Below the pieces are notes generated by a model. It was given only the letters and a program-made list of their open reading frames with translations. It did not search any database and was not told the DNA's origin. From Phytohabitans aurantiacus (GTDB lineage: Bacteria; Actinomycetota; Actinomycetes; Mycobacteriales; Micromonosporaceae), in contig NZ_BSDI01000018.1 of NCBI RefSeq assembly GCF_027923225.1, forward strand, positions 62,001-126,000: 64,000 nt of DNA, given 5' to 3'. A program made the translations under genes and the position numbers. Each line of letters starts with the position of its first letter. Position 1 is the stretch's first letter. Positions 25,774 through 33,982 of the stretch are shown here, piece after piece.

Positions 25774-26651
25774 CCATCGCCGCGACGATGCCCGCGGTCC
25801 GCGCGTCTGAGCTGACGCTGCGGTACGGCCGGACGCTCGCCCTGGACGGTGTGGCGTTCACGCTGCGGGATGGCGTGACCGGGCTGCTCGGCCCCAACGG
25901 TGCTGGCAAGACGACGCTGTTGCGGATCGTCGCGACCGCGCTGGCGCCCGACAGCGGGCAGCTGACCGTGCTAGGCGCCGACCCGCGCACCGGGTCGGGC
26001 CGGCTGGCGGTCCGCCGGCGCCTCGGCTACCTGCCGCAGGATCCCGGTTTCCACCCGGGCTTCACCGCGTTCGAGTTCGTCGACTACGTGGCGATCCTCA
26101 AGGAGCTGACCGACCGGCGGGCCCGGCACCAGGAGGTGCGCAGGGTGCTGGCCTCGGTGGGCCTGGAGCGGCAGGCCGGCAAGCGGATCCGGGCACTGTC
26201 CGGCGGCATGAAGCAGCGCGTGGCGCTGGCCGCCGCCCTGGTGGGCGACCCTGATCTGCTCGTCCTCGACGAGCCGACCGTGGGCCTCGACCCCGAGCAG
26301 CGGATGCGGTTCCGCGAGGTCATCGCCGAGTTGGGGGAGCGGCGCACGGTCCTGCTCTCCACGCACCAGACCGAAGAGGTCATGGCGCTGTGCCAGCGGG
26401 TGATCGTGCTCGATCGGGGCACCGTCCGCTTCGAGGGCCAGCCGGGCGAGCTGGCCGACCTGGCCGCCGGCCGGGTCTGGACCAGCGGCGCCCGTGAGCC
26501 GCGAGCCCTCGCGTCCTGGCGCACCGGCAGCGGGCTGTATCGCCACGTCGGCGACCCGCCACCGGGCGCTGACCTGGTCACCCCGACCGTGGAAGACGGC
26601 TACCTGCTCTTCGTCGACCCGTCCGCGACACACGGCGGGGAGGACGCGTGA
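25770..26651 (+). CDS. ABC exporter ATPase (second module)
   Basis: 293 aa. Walker A GPNGAGKTT, LGYLPQDPGFHPGFTAFEFVDYVAIL, signature LSGGMKQR, Walker B LLVLDEPTVGLDPEQR, H-loop STHQTEE. The ending VEDGYLLFVD parallels its paralogues. TTG start overlapping the previous stop by 4 nt, with GGAGGA upstream. Forms the motor of an exporter with the next two genes. Confidence 0.94.
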   Translation: MTIAATMPAVRASELTLRYGRTLALDGVAFTLRDGVTGLLGPNGAGKTTLLRIVATALAPDSGQLTVLGADPRTGSGRLAVRRRLGYLPQDPGFHPGFTAFEFVDYVAILKELTDRRARHQEVRRVLASVGLERQAGKRIRALSGGMKQRVALAAALVGDPDLLVLDEPTVGLDPEQRMRFREVIAELGERRTVLLSTHQTEEVMALCQRVIVLDRGTVRFEGQPGELADLAAGRVWTSGAREPRALASWRTGSGLYRHVGDPPPGADLVTPTVEDGYLLFVDPSATHGGEDA

Positions 26652-28249
26652 CGACGTCGGTCATCGAGCGTCCCGAGGCGGCCACCGCCGCCCAGGCGGC
26701 CAACTCGCGCGGGGCGATGCTCGCCCTGGCTCGGGTGGAGGCGCGGCGGCTGCTGCGGCATCCCGTCACGATCGCGGGCCTGCTGCTGTTCCTCGGCCCG
26801 ATGGTGTACCAGTGGGTCAGCGGCGGGGCCAACAGGTTCCCGGTGCTGCACGACGAAGACTGGTCCAAGCAGTTCATCGGGCTGCTCACCCTCGGCGGCG
26901 CGGCCCTCGTCGCGGCCAACCTGGCGGCGCTGCGGGCACACCGGCACGGCACGGCCGCCCAGTACGGCGTGCTCGTCCTGCCCCACGCGTGGCGCACCGG
27001 CGCGTTCCTGCTGGCGGTCGTGCCGTTCGCGGGCATCGTCGCGCTGCTCGTCGTGGTGCGCATCGGTCTGCTCGCGCTGCTGCCCAGCGCGGCCGGCCGC
27101 CCCAACCCGGCCGAGCTGGCCGTCTACCCGGCTGTGGTCCTGCTGCTCGGCGCGCTGGGCGTGCTGCTGGCCCGGGTGCTCCGCACCGCCGTGTTGGCGC
27201 CGCTGGTCCTGCTCGGCATCGTCGTCTTCACGTTCATCGGCGTGCTGGGGTCGGTGCCGGGCTCGCGATACCTGGCGTGGCTGATGCCGGTATCGGTGGA
27301 AGAGCCGCTGATGCCGTACCCGATCGACATGATGGAGCGCCCCGCCGGCCGGCACCTGGCGTACCTCGCCGGGCTGATAGTGGTCCTCGTCGCGGCCGCG
27401 CTCGCCGTCACCGGTGCCCGTGGCCGGCGACTCACTTTGGCCGGCGCCGCTGGCCTCGCCGTCGCCGTCCTCGCGGGATCCGCGCAGTACCTTCCGGTGA
27501 GCGACGCGGTGAAGAAGGCCAGCCTCGACGCCGTCGAGCGCCCGGCCGGCATGCAGACCTGCCGCACCATCGACCAGGTCACGTACTGCGCGTTCGACGA
27601 CTTCGCCCCGTGGATCGACGGGTGGGACACCGTGGTTCGCGGCGTGCTGCGCGGGGTCCCCGAGCAGGAGGCGCGCAAGCCGCTCGCCGTCCGGCAGCGA
27701 GTGTCCACAGACGACAACCGGTCGAATGGCTTCGTGAGCGGCCCGGAAGACCGCGCCAAGGTGGCCGAGGTGTGGAAACGCGTCGACGATGCGGCCGGCA
27801 CGCCGAACGCGGTGACGGTGGGCACCCGCTGGGGTGAGGGGGAGGACGAGGCCGGCTTCGCGGGTCGGGTGGCGTTCGAGGTCGTGGCGCGCAAGGGCCC
27901 CGGTGTGGACGGAGTCATCTGCGGCACGCGGGGCGTCCTGGTCGGCTGGCTAGCCGGGCAGGCCACGCCGCTGGCCGCGGAAGGTCTGCGCGAGATCGAC
28001 GCCAGCAGCACGGGCGGGGTGTGGTTCTTCGACCGGAGCTTCAACACCTTCATCTCGGTGTCCGATCGGGAGATGGCGGTGGCAAAGGCGCTGCTGAAAC
28101 GGCCCGCCGCCGAGGTCGCCGAGACGGTCAAGCGCTCGTGGGCCGAGCTGAGCGCGGCCGGCACGCCCACCGAGCGCGCCGGCGAGCTCTTCGGCGTACC
28201 GGTACCCCCGCAGGAGCCGGAGGGGGAGCGCAGCGTATGTATGGAGTGA
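26648..28249 (+). CDS. ABC-2-type membrane protein with large extracytoplasmic domain (second module)
   Basis: 533 aa. The N-terminal half (to about 285) has about seven TM helices, with LARVEARRLLRHPVTIAGLLLF at the start as in ABC-2 permeases. The C-terminal roughly 240 residues are soluble, with Cys in QTCRTIDQVTYCAFDD and VICGTRG, so they may be disulfide-bonded outside the membrane. I recognise no family for that domain. A sensing role next to an ECF system is an attractive guess only. GTG start, GTGA overlap with the ATPase gene. Confidence 0.78.
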   Translation: MTTSVIERPEAATAAQAANSRGAMLALARVEARRLLRHPVTIAGLLLFLGPMVYQWVSGGANRFPVLHDEDWSKQFIGLLTLGGAALVAANLAALRAHRHGTAAQYGVLVLPHAWRTGAFLLAVVPFAGIVALLVVVRIGLLALLPSAAGRPNPAELAVYPAVVLLLGALGVLLARVLRTAVLAPLVLLGIVVFTFIGVLGSVPGSRYLAWLMPVSVEEPLMPYPIDMMERPAGRHLAYLAGLIVVLVAAALAVTGARGRRLTLAGAAGLAVAVLAGSAQYLPVSDAVKKASLDAVERPAGMQTCRTIDQVTYCAFDDFAPWIDGWDTVVRGVLRGVPEQEARKPLAVRQRVSTDDNRSNGFVSGPEDRAKVAEVWKRVDDAAGTPNAVTVGTRWGEGEDEAGFAGRVAFEVVARKGPGVDGVICGTRGVLVGWLAGQATPLAAEGLREIDASSTGGVWFFDRSFNTFISVSDREMAVAKALLKRPAAEVAETVKRSWAELSAAGTPTERAGELFGVPVPPQEPEGERSVCME

Positions 28250-28935
28250 CAGCTCGGGCCGTACCAGCGCTGCTGGCGCCGACCGCGCGGGCGATGAGTT
28301 GGCTGCCGTTCCTGGCGGCAGCCGGCTTCGGCCTGGTGATCGTCGCCGTCCCGGCGGCCATGACCGTGGTGCTGTCCGACGAAGACCTGATCCGGCTGCT
28401 GCGCCTCGCGGGGCTGTGCGGCGCCGTCGGCGTCGCGTTCCTCCTGGACGACCCGGCGGCCCGCGTGATCGCCACCGTGCCGACGCCCCGCGTGGTCCGC
28501 CACGCCGTCCGCGCGGCAGTGGCACTCGTCGCGGCGGCCCTGTGGTGGGTCGCCGTCGTCGCGATCACGGTCGCTGGCGCCGACAAGGAGGTCGCCGCCC
28601 ACCTACCCGTGTGGGACGCCAGCCTGGAGGCGGTGGCCTTCGCGAGCGCCGCCCTGGCACTGGCGGCCGCCCGGTCACGCGGGAGCGGAGCCGGCGCGGG
28701 CGTGGTCGCCGCGCCGGCCGTCCTGGTCCTCGCGTTGCTGCTGAGCCGCCTGCCGGAGCGGCTGGCGATGCTGGTCGCGCCCGGCGATCCGCGGTCGGAC
28801 GCCGCTCACGACCGGTGGGCCGCGCTGCTGGCACTGGCGATCGCCGGCCTGCTGTGGGCCGGTCACGAGCCGGTCAGCGCACGCCGCTTCAGAGGACAGG
28901 GTTTCCGTACATCTCGCCGAGCGGATCCGCGATGA
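28237..28935 (+). CDS. Multi-TM membrane protein of the second module
   Basis: 232 aa with about six TM helices (for example LAAAGFGLVIVAVPAAMTVVL and ALVAAALWWVAVVAITVAG). The ATG overlaps the end of the previous gene by 13 nt, with GGAGGGGGAG upstream. Probably the second membrane subunit of the exporter. Its 3' end overlaps the convergent VOC gene by 47 nt, so the last residues are poorly constrained. Confidence 0.72.
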   Translation: MYGVTARAVPALLAPTARAMSWLPFLAAAGFGLVIVAVPAAMTVVLSDEDLIRLLRLAGLCGAVGVAFLLDDPAARVIATVPTPRVVRHAVRAAVALVAAALWWVAVVAITVAGADKEVAAHLPVWDASLEAVAFASAALALAAARSRGSGAGAGVVAAPAVLVLALLLSRLPERLAMLVAPGDPRSDAAHDRWAALLALAIAGLLWAGHEPVSARRFRGQGFRTSRRADPR

Positions 28936-29374
28936 GCTCGACCCGCGCGCCGTCCGGGTCCTTGAAGTAGATCGACGTCCCGCTCTCCAGCAGGTACTCC
29001 ACGCCCGCTTCGTCGAGCTTGCGGCGCAGATGGTCCCACCGGTCCGGCTCGACGGAGATGGCGACGTGGTGCAGGCCGCCCAGCACCTCCGCGTACGGGC
29101 CGAGGTCGAGGCCGGGGAAGTCGAAGAACGCGAGCAGGTTGCCGTTTCCGATGTCGAAGAAGAAGTGGTTCGAGCCCCGGTAGTCGCGGTTCTCGAAGAT
29201 CTCGGTGAGCGGAAACTCCAGTACACCCTGGTAGAACTCGACCGTCCGCCGTACGTCCGAGCTGAGCAGCGCGACGTGGTGCACGCCGCGCGCGCTGCTC
29301 ACCGGCCGGTCGGCCCGCAGGTACTCCTTGCGGATCTCGTCCCGGTCGGCGTCGATCGCCGCGTAGTCCGTCAT
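28889..29374 (-). CDS. VOC (glyoxalase/bleomycin-resistance fold) protein
   Basis: 161 aa with two beta-alpha-beta-beta-beta halves. Likely metal ligands are His32 or His33 in VHHVALLSSD, the Glu/Tyr region in the middle, His in LHHVAISVEPD and Glu in DGARVELIADP. Such proteins include glyoxalases and extradiol dioxygenases of short type. It is followed on the same strand after 11 nt by the MDMPI gene, suggesting a joint catabolic step on an aromatic or thiol adduct (inference). Confidence 0.85.
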   Translation of the reverse strand: MTDYAAIDADRDEIRKEYLRADRPVSSARGVHHVALLSSDVRRTVEFYQGVLEFPLTEIFENRDYRGSNHFFFDIGNGNLLAFFDFPGLDLGPYAEVLGGLHHVAISVEPDRWDHLRRKLDEAGVEYLLESGTSIYFKDPDGARVELIADPLGEMYGNPVL

Positions 29375-29385
29375 CGCTAACCCCT

Positions 29386-30204
29386 TCAGATACGGAAGAA
29401 CAAGTTGAGGTACCGGTCGGCCACCGCCACATCGCCGGTGATCGTGCCGGCGTTGCTGCGCCCGAACGCGGTCAGCACGAAGCTTCCCGGGTCGAAGTCG
29501 AGCGTCGCCGGCAGGTCGTCGACCGCGCCCGGCTCGTACGCCAGCCCACCCGGACCGGCGGTGATCCGCCAGGAGCCGGCGTTGTTGCCGCCGTTGATCC
29601 GCACGCCGATCCGGCACTCCTCGGCGCCGGCGGGCGGGGTGGTGGTCGACTGCCACAGGATGAACATGAACGGCACCAGCAGGTCGGCGGCGTCGCCGCT
29701 CAGGCCGTGCGCCCGGCCGGTGCCCTGCCGGATGTCCCACGAGTGCACGCCGTAGTCCATGAGCTGGAAGGTCGGATAGAAGAACGCTGGCAGTGGCCCC
29801 ATGTACTTGTGCGGCACGACGAGCCCACGCCACTCGTCCGGCCCGAGCGCCTCGCACATCTCCATCAGCCTGTCGAAGTCACCGCGCAGCCGCCCGATCG
29901 CCTCATCCTGGTTGAGCGAACGCAACGCCTTGGCACCGTCATCCAACGCGGTCTGCATGACCCGCACGCCGAGCGCCGCCGGCACCTGCCCGCCGCCGCG
30001 CACCGCGTCGAAACCCACGAAGTAGCTCTCGGTAACGTCGATGATGTGGCCGACGAGGTCGCGCACCTCCCACCCCGGGCAGGCGGTGGGCGCCGTCCAG
30101 CGGTCCGGGTCGCCGGCGAGCGCGAGAAACCGCTCGGCCTCGCCACGGACCACACGGAGCAGGTTGTCTTTGGCCTCGTATGTCGTGGCGTCCCAAGTGG
30201 ACAT
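29386..30204 (-). CDS. Mycothiol-dependent maleylpyruvate isomerase-like protein (DinB-2 fold plus SCP2-like domain)
   Basis: 272 aa. The N-terminal four-helix DinB-like domain has metal-ligand candidates His53 (DLVGHI) and His154/Asp157 (GVHSWDI). The PTACPGWEVRDLVGHI motif is typical of MDMPI-N proteins. The C terminus (about 190-272) is an SCP2/MDMPI-C-like domain. The family uses mycothiol, the actinobacterial low-molecular-weight thiol. It is upstream of and co-directional with the VOC gene. ATG start with GGAGGTAGTC before it. Confidence 0.85.
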   Translation of the reverse strand: MSTWDATTYEAKDNLLRVVRGEAERFLALAGDPDRWTAPTACPGWEVRDLVGHIIDVTESYFVGFDAVRGGGQVPAALGVRVMQTALDDGAKALRSLNQDEAIGRLRGDFDRLMEMCEALGPDEWRGLVVPHKYMGPLPAFFYPTFQLMDYGVHSWDIRQGTGRAHGLSGDAADLLVPFMFILWQSTTTPPAGAEECRIGVRINGGNNAGSWRITAGPGGLAYEPGAVDDLPATLDFDPGSFVLTAFGRSNAGTITGDVAVADRYLNLFFRI

Positions 30205-30258
30205 GACTACCTCCCGCCTCCGCGATCGCGAGCAGGCGGGGCCACCGGCCCGCGTTTA

Positions 30259-30270
30259 TTCAAATTTAAA
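30259..30270. promoter_or_regulatory. AT-rich near-palindrome upstream of the MDMPI/VOC pair
   Basis: TTCAAATTTAAA, one mismatch from the perfect palindrome TTCAAATTTGAA, a shape used by MarR-type regulators. It lies 55 nt upstream of the minus-strand ATG. No MarR gene is in the window. Confidence 0.35.
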
Positions 30271-30349
30271 GGTAATCGACAGTATTACGCAGGTCAACAA
30301 ATGGCGCTGTGAACGGTACGACCCGCAGGTCGATGTTGGGTCGTTCGGC

Positions 30350-30426
30350 GAGCGGCGGTCTTGCGCGCGGCGGGCGTCGCGGTAGCTCGGATCTCGGTGT
30401 TGGTTCTGGGCTTGTGTCGCTGGGCT
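30350..30426 (-). repeat. Single ~57-bp arm with extended flank
   Basis: GCGGTCTTGCGCGCGGCGGG through CGCGGTAGCTCGGATCTCGG and TTGGTTCTGGGCTTGTGTCG. It is nearly the reverse complement of 41276-41360, so homology extends beyond the arm itself. Confidence 0.7.
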
Positions 30427-30431
30427 GCGTC

Positions 30432-30507
30432 GATCAAGGGCATTCGCATGGATCAAGGGCGAATGCACGTGGAAATGAGATCGAACCGCGCGCATTTGTC
30501 CTTGATC
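30432..30507 (+). repeat. 76-bp palindromic element
   Basis: Full copy with more drift: GATCAAGGGCATTCGCATG, inner arm GATCAAGGGCGAATGCACG, partner arm GCGCATTTGTCCTTGATC. Confidence 0.85.
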
Positions 30508-30599
30508 GGCGTGTGGGGGGTGGCGGCACGCCGTCGCGGGCGGGCGGCGGCATCGGGGAGAGGGCGGGCGCGGGACGTCGCCGCTGGCGCGGCGGGGCC

Positions 30600-30974
30600 T
30601 CATAGGAACGCGAGCGCCACCGCGATGAGTGGCGCCAGTCCCTGGATCGCCGCCGCCCGCACCATCTTCGGGTTGCTGGCCAGCAGCACGAGCGCCGCGC
30701 CGAGCATGCTGGCGCACGCGAACACCACGACCGCCCGGCCGGCCGAGTCGGGCCCGGTCCACACCACGAGCAGGCCGCCGAGGGCGCCCAGTGCCAGGAA
30801 GAGGTTGTAGAAGCCCTGGTTGAACGCCCACGGCCGCACCGCGGGCAGGTCGCTCGCCTTGACGCCGAACGTGCCGTGGACGGCCGGTCGGGCGAACAGC
30901 ACGCTCTCCATCGTGAAGATCATGATGTGGATCAGCCCGGCGATCAGGGCGGCGACCTGCGCGATTACGTTCAT
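30600..30974 (-). CDS. DUF1304 family membrane protein
   Basis: 124 aa, the normal family length, with four TM helices. It begins MNVIAQVAALIAGLIHIMIF and has the family hallmark ESVLFARPAVHGTFGV followed by NQGFYNLFLALGAL. Function is unknown. An ATG 18 nt upstream is in frame but would overlap the upstream gene and is not typical of the family. Confidence 0.88.
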   Translation of the reverse strand: MNVIAQVAALIAGLIHIMIFTMESVLFARPAVHGTFGVKASDLPAVRPWAFNQGFYNLFLALGALGGLLVVWTGPDSAGRAVVVFACASMLGAALVLLASNPKMVRAAAIQGLAPLIAVALAFL

Positions 30975-30984
30975 GCGGTGATTG

Positions 30985-31743
30985 TCACCCATGGGGGTCG
31001 AACGCGATGCCGGACGGCAGGGCGCGTTCGAGCATGCCGTTGAACCGGCTGTCCTTGAGGTCGAAGAGGGCGCTGCCGAAGTTGGCGTTGCTGAGGGGGT
31101 CGCGGACGCCCGCGGGGTACCCGTTCCAGCCGACCAGCGTCGGGTACTGCCAGGCGCCGTAGTGGTTCTCCGCCGGCTCGTCGCTGGCGTTGCCGAGGCG
31201 GAAGGCGTGCGACCCGGCGCCGTCCTTGTGGTACACGATCTTGGGGTGGGTGCCGTCCCAGCGGACCGCGCTGCTGGCGTGGACCGCGAAGTCACCGTGG
31301 GCCGATGTGGACACGTACCGCGCCTGGTCGGCCTGCACCCACACGACGACGTGCTCCCAGTCGTGGCGATGGCCGCTCTCGATGTTGGCCAGGACCTGGT
31401 CCTTCTCGAAGTAGAGGGCGTACGCGTAGGCGCACCAGCCGTTGTTGCACTTGTAGCGTGCGTACCCGTTGGTGTTGTCCAGGTCGTACTGGTCGCGGCA
31501 CTGTCCGTTGAGTGCGCCGGTGGGCTTGAGGCCGCCGTTCAGCGTGCCGGTGGGACCGATGGCGGGGGTGGGGTAGCAGCCGTCGGTGTCGTAGTCGTAC
31601 GCCGGCTGCCACCTCTGCTCGACCGCTTCGGCGTTGCCGGGCAGCTTCGCTGGCGGGGCGGCGAGGGCGGTACCCGCGGTCACGAGCACCAGAGCCATGG
31701 CGCTGCCCGCGACGAACAGCGGTCTGAGCACCTGTCTAGCCAT
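30985..31743 (-). CDS. Secreted NPP1/NLP-family necrosis-inducing-like protein
   Basis: 252 aa. A signal peptide covers about residues 1-29 (ending TALAAPP). The family heptapeptide is intact as GHRHDWE (124-130), followed by HVVVWV. Paired cysteines in QCRDQY, YKCNNGWC and DGCYPTP suggest disulfides. NLPs bind sphingolipid headgroups in plant membranes and, in some forms, cause necrosis; the His/Asp/Glu of the heptapeptide coordinate a divalent cation. The start ATG follows AAGGAG by 8 nt. In soil actinobacteria the role may be interaction with plants or simply with other organisms' membranes. Confidence 0.94.
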   Translation of the reverse strand: MARQVLRPLFVAGSAMALVLVTAGTALAAPPAKLPGNAEAVEQRWQPAYDYDTDGCYPTPAIGPTGTLNGGLKPTGALNGQCRDQYDLDNTNGYARYKCNNGWCAYAYALYFEKDQVLANIESGHRHDWEHVVVWVQADQARYVSTSAHGDFAVHASSAVRWDGTHPKIVYHKDGAGSHAFRLGNASDEPAENHYGAWQYPTLVGWNGYPAGVRDPLSNANFGSALFDLKDSRFNGMLERALPSGIAFDPHG

Positions 31744-31884
31744 ACAAGAATCTCCTTCGCGTTTGACCCGTGGTGCGAAAGAGTGTCGCTGGTAGAGGGC
31801 ATGTAGCGCTAGTGGCAAATCCCTCTATGTCGCGAACCGTCAGACACCGTCCGCCCACCGTTCACGCGGGTCCATGATTGAACC

Positions 31885-32685
31885 GTGCTGACGCAGGTTC
31901 ACTCCCTGTCCGCGCGGCTCGACAGCGCGTCCTGCGCGGAGGCGGTGCCGTGCCGCTCCGCGCCGTACCTGCGGCCGTACGTCGCCGGGTACGCGGGGTT
32001 TCGGGCCGGCGCCGTCGCACCCTTCGTGCGGCGGCTGCTGCCGCTGAACTTCACCACGCTCATCGTCGACTTCGCCGGCCCGAGCCGCCTCGCGACCGGT
32101 CCGCGCGCCACCCCGCTGCTCTACGGCGAGCCGGCCTGGCGGCACGGGGTGTCGATCGGGCTCACGCCGGCCGGTGTCCACGCGCTTCTGGACGCGCCGG
32201 CTGCGGCGATGGTCGGTGAGGTGGTGCCGCTGGACGCTGTGCTGGGGCGAGACGGTGACAGGCTTGCCGACCGGCTCGGGGAGCTGCCGGACTGGCGGTC
32301 GCGCTTCGCCGCCCTCGACGCGTGGTTCACGGGACGGTTGAATGTGGACGGTGAGCGCACCATTGTGGACCGTGCCTGGTGGCGGCTGCAGCAAGGCGAT
32401 CGGCTCACGATCGGCGGTCTCGCCAACGAACTCGGCGTGAGCCAGCGGTACCTCCAAATTGGATTCAAAAAGCGCATCGGCCTACCGCCAAAGACGGTCG
32501 CGCGCATTGCACGGTTTCAACGGTCATTGGGCGCGCTGGCCGCACCATCGGCCACGGTCGCGGCGGTTGCCGCGTCCGCGTACACGGATCAGTCCCATTT
32601 TCACCGCGAGACACGTGCGCTCGCGGGCGTGACCCCCGCGGAGCTGTTCGCGTTTGTCCAAGACGCACTGTCGCGACGCGACTAG
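31885..32685 (+). CDS. AraC-family transcriptional regulator
   Basis: 266 aa. The C-terminal HTH pair includes LTIGGLANELGVSQRYLQIGFKKRIGLPPKTVARIARFQRSL and VAASAYTDQSHFHRETRALAGVTPAEL, the classic AraC/XylS pattern. The N-terminal ligand-binding part has a DUF6597-like beginning (YLRPYVAGYAGFRA). GTG start. It lies 9 nt upstream of an SDR gene on the same strand, so the two may be one unit. Confidence 0.92.
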   Translation: MLTQVHSLSARLDSASCAEAVPCRSAPYLRPYVAGYAGFRAGAVAPFVRRLLPLNFTTLIVDFAGPSRLATGPRATPLLYGEPAWRHGVSIGLTPAGVHALLDAPAAAMVGEVVPLDAVLGRDGDRLADRLGELPDWRSRFAALDAWFTGRLNVDGERTIVDRAWWRLQQGDRLTIGGLANELGVSQRYLQIGFKKRIGLPPKTVARIARFQRSLGALAAPSATVAAVAASAYTDQSHFHRETRALAGVTPAELFAFVQDALSRRD

Positions 32686-32694
32686 CGTCGCGGC

Positions 32695-33393
32695 ATGATC
32701 TTTTCGGGAAAGACGGCGCTCGTCACCGGCGGCTCGCGGGGGATCGGCCGCGCCGTCGTGCGCCGGCTCACCGCCGGCGGCGCGCGGGTCGTGTTCGGTT
32801 TCAAGGAGCGCGCGGACGAGCTTGACGGTGCCGTCGCTGTCCGCGCCGATCAGGAAGACTTGGGTACCGTCGACGCGTTACTGGAAGCCGTTGGCGACCG
32901 CCTCGACATCCTCGTCAACAACGCGGCCATCAACCCGCCGACCGCTCTGGCCGACATCACGGGCGAGGAGTTCGACCGCGTGATGACGGTAAACGTGAAG
33001 TACCCACTGCTGTTGATGCGGCGCGGTGCGGCGCGGATGCCCGACAACGGCCGGATCATCAACATCTCCACGCTCAACACCGCGATCCCGGCGCCGGGCC
33101 TCGCGCTCTACTGCGCGAGTAAGGCCGCGCTGGAACAGGTGACAAAGGTGGCCGCGCGCGAGTTGGGCGACCGAGGCATCACCGCCAACGTGGTCTCGCC
33201 CGGCGCCACCGACACCGACATGTTCCGCGACACCAACCCGCCGGGGGCGGCCGAGCAGACGGCCGCGTTCACGGCTCTGCGGCGCCTCGGCCGGCCGGAG
33301 GACATCGCGAACGTCGTCGCGCTTCTCGCCAGCCCGGACGGGCAGTGGATCACCGGGCAGAACATTCGCGCGACCGGCGGCCTGATCCTCTGA
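32695..33393 (+). CDS. Short-chain dehydrogenase/reductase (SDR)
   Basis: 232 aa classical SDR: the TGGSRGIG cofactor loop (11-18), NNAA (75-78), catalytic Ser in ISTLN, and YCASK with Tyr139 and Lys143. The C terminus SPDGQWITGQNIRATGG is standard. An Arg-rich cofactor region (VFGFKERA) fits NADPH use. The substrate is unknown; the AraC neighbour suggests substrate-induced expression. Confidence 0.93.
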   Translation: MIFSGKTALVTGGSRGIGRAVVRRLTAGGARVVFGFKERADELDGAVAVRADQEDLGTVDALLEAVGDRLDILVNNAAINPPTALADITGEEFDRVMTVNVKYPLLLMRRGAARMPDNGRIINISTLNTAIPAPGLALYCASKAALEQVTKVAARELGDRGITANVVSPGATDTDMFRDTNPPGAAEQTAAFTALRRLGRPEDIANVVALLASPDGQWITGQNIRATGGLIL

Positions 33394-33435
33394 AGTAGGA
33401 CCAAAGCTGACCTACATGACGCATACCGTTGACGC

Positions 33436-33897
33436 ATGAACGTTGTTCCGGATGGCTACCACACCGTCACCCCGTGGGTGATCTCCCGCGGCCACACCGC
33501 CGCGATCATCGAGTTCGTCGTCGCGGTCTTCGACGCCACCGACCTGGGCAGGGTCGGCGAGGACGGCAACATCGGCCACGCCGAGGTGCGCATCGGCGAC
33601 TCGGTCGTCATGCTGTTCGACCGCCCAGATTGGACGGACCGCCCGGCGTTCCTGCGGGTGTACGTCGCGGACGACGCCGACGTGCTGCGACGAGCGGTGG
33701 AGCGCGGCGCCGCCGTCGTCACCGAGCCGACCGAGCTGTTCTGGGGCGATCGGGTGAGCCGGTTCCTCGACCCGTTCGGCAACCTGTGGTGGATCCACCA
33801 GCGCGTCGCCGAGCCGACCGAGGAGGAGATCGGCCGCCGCCTGGCAGACCCGCAGTTCGTCAAGGCCATGGACTACGTGGCGAGCGCCCAGTTCTAA
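33436..33897 (+). CDS. VOC family protein (PhnB/glyoxalase-like)
   Basis: 153 aa. The two-half VOC fold has HTAAIIEFVVAVFDATDLGRVGEDGNIGHAEVRIGDSVVMLFD in the first half and RVSRFLDPFGNLWWIHQRV in the second. The VADDADVLRRAVERGA helix is typical of PhnB-like proteins. Length and pattern fit uncharacterised glyoxalase-like proteins. ATG start 42 nt after the SDR gene. Confidence 0.87.
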   Translation: MNVVPDGYHTVTPWVISRGHTAAIIEFVVAVFDATDLGRVGEDGNIGHAEVRIGDSVVMLFDRPDWTDRPAFLRVYVADDADVLRRAVERGAAVVTEPTELFWGDRVSRFLDPFGNLWWIHQRVAEPTEEEIGRRLADPQFVKAMDYVASAQF

Positions 33898-33915
33898 CGG
33901 CGCCCGCCCCTTTTC

Positions 33916-33945
33916 GCCCTTGATCGATGCAGATCTCCTTGATCG
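33916..33945 (-). repeat. 76-bp element, terminal fragment
   Basis: GCCCTTGATCGATGCAGATC followed by TCCTTGATC, matching the outer 29 nt of the element in inverted orientation; the rest is missing. Confidence 0.6.
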
Positions 33946-33982
33946 ACGAAGGGCGAGAGCCGGGGGCGGGCGTGTGCGGGCC

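Larger units (their letters stand above)
30205..30599. other. 395-bp intergenic gap: AT-rich promoter region plus repeats
   Basis: No gene is supported. 30255-30290 is unusually AT-rich and probably holds the promoter of the MDMPI gene. One single ~57-bp arm with its extended flank (about 30350-30426) and a 76-bp element (30432-30507) follow. Confidence 0.65.
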
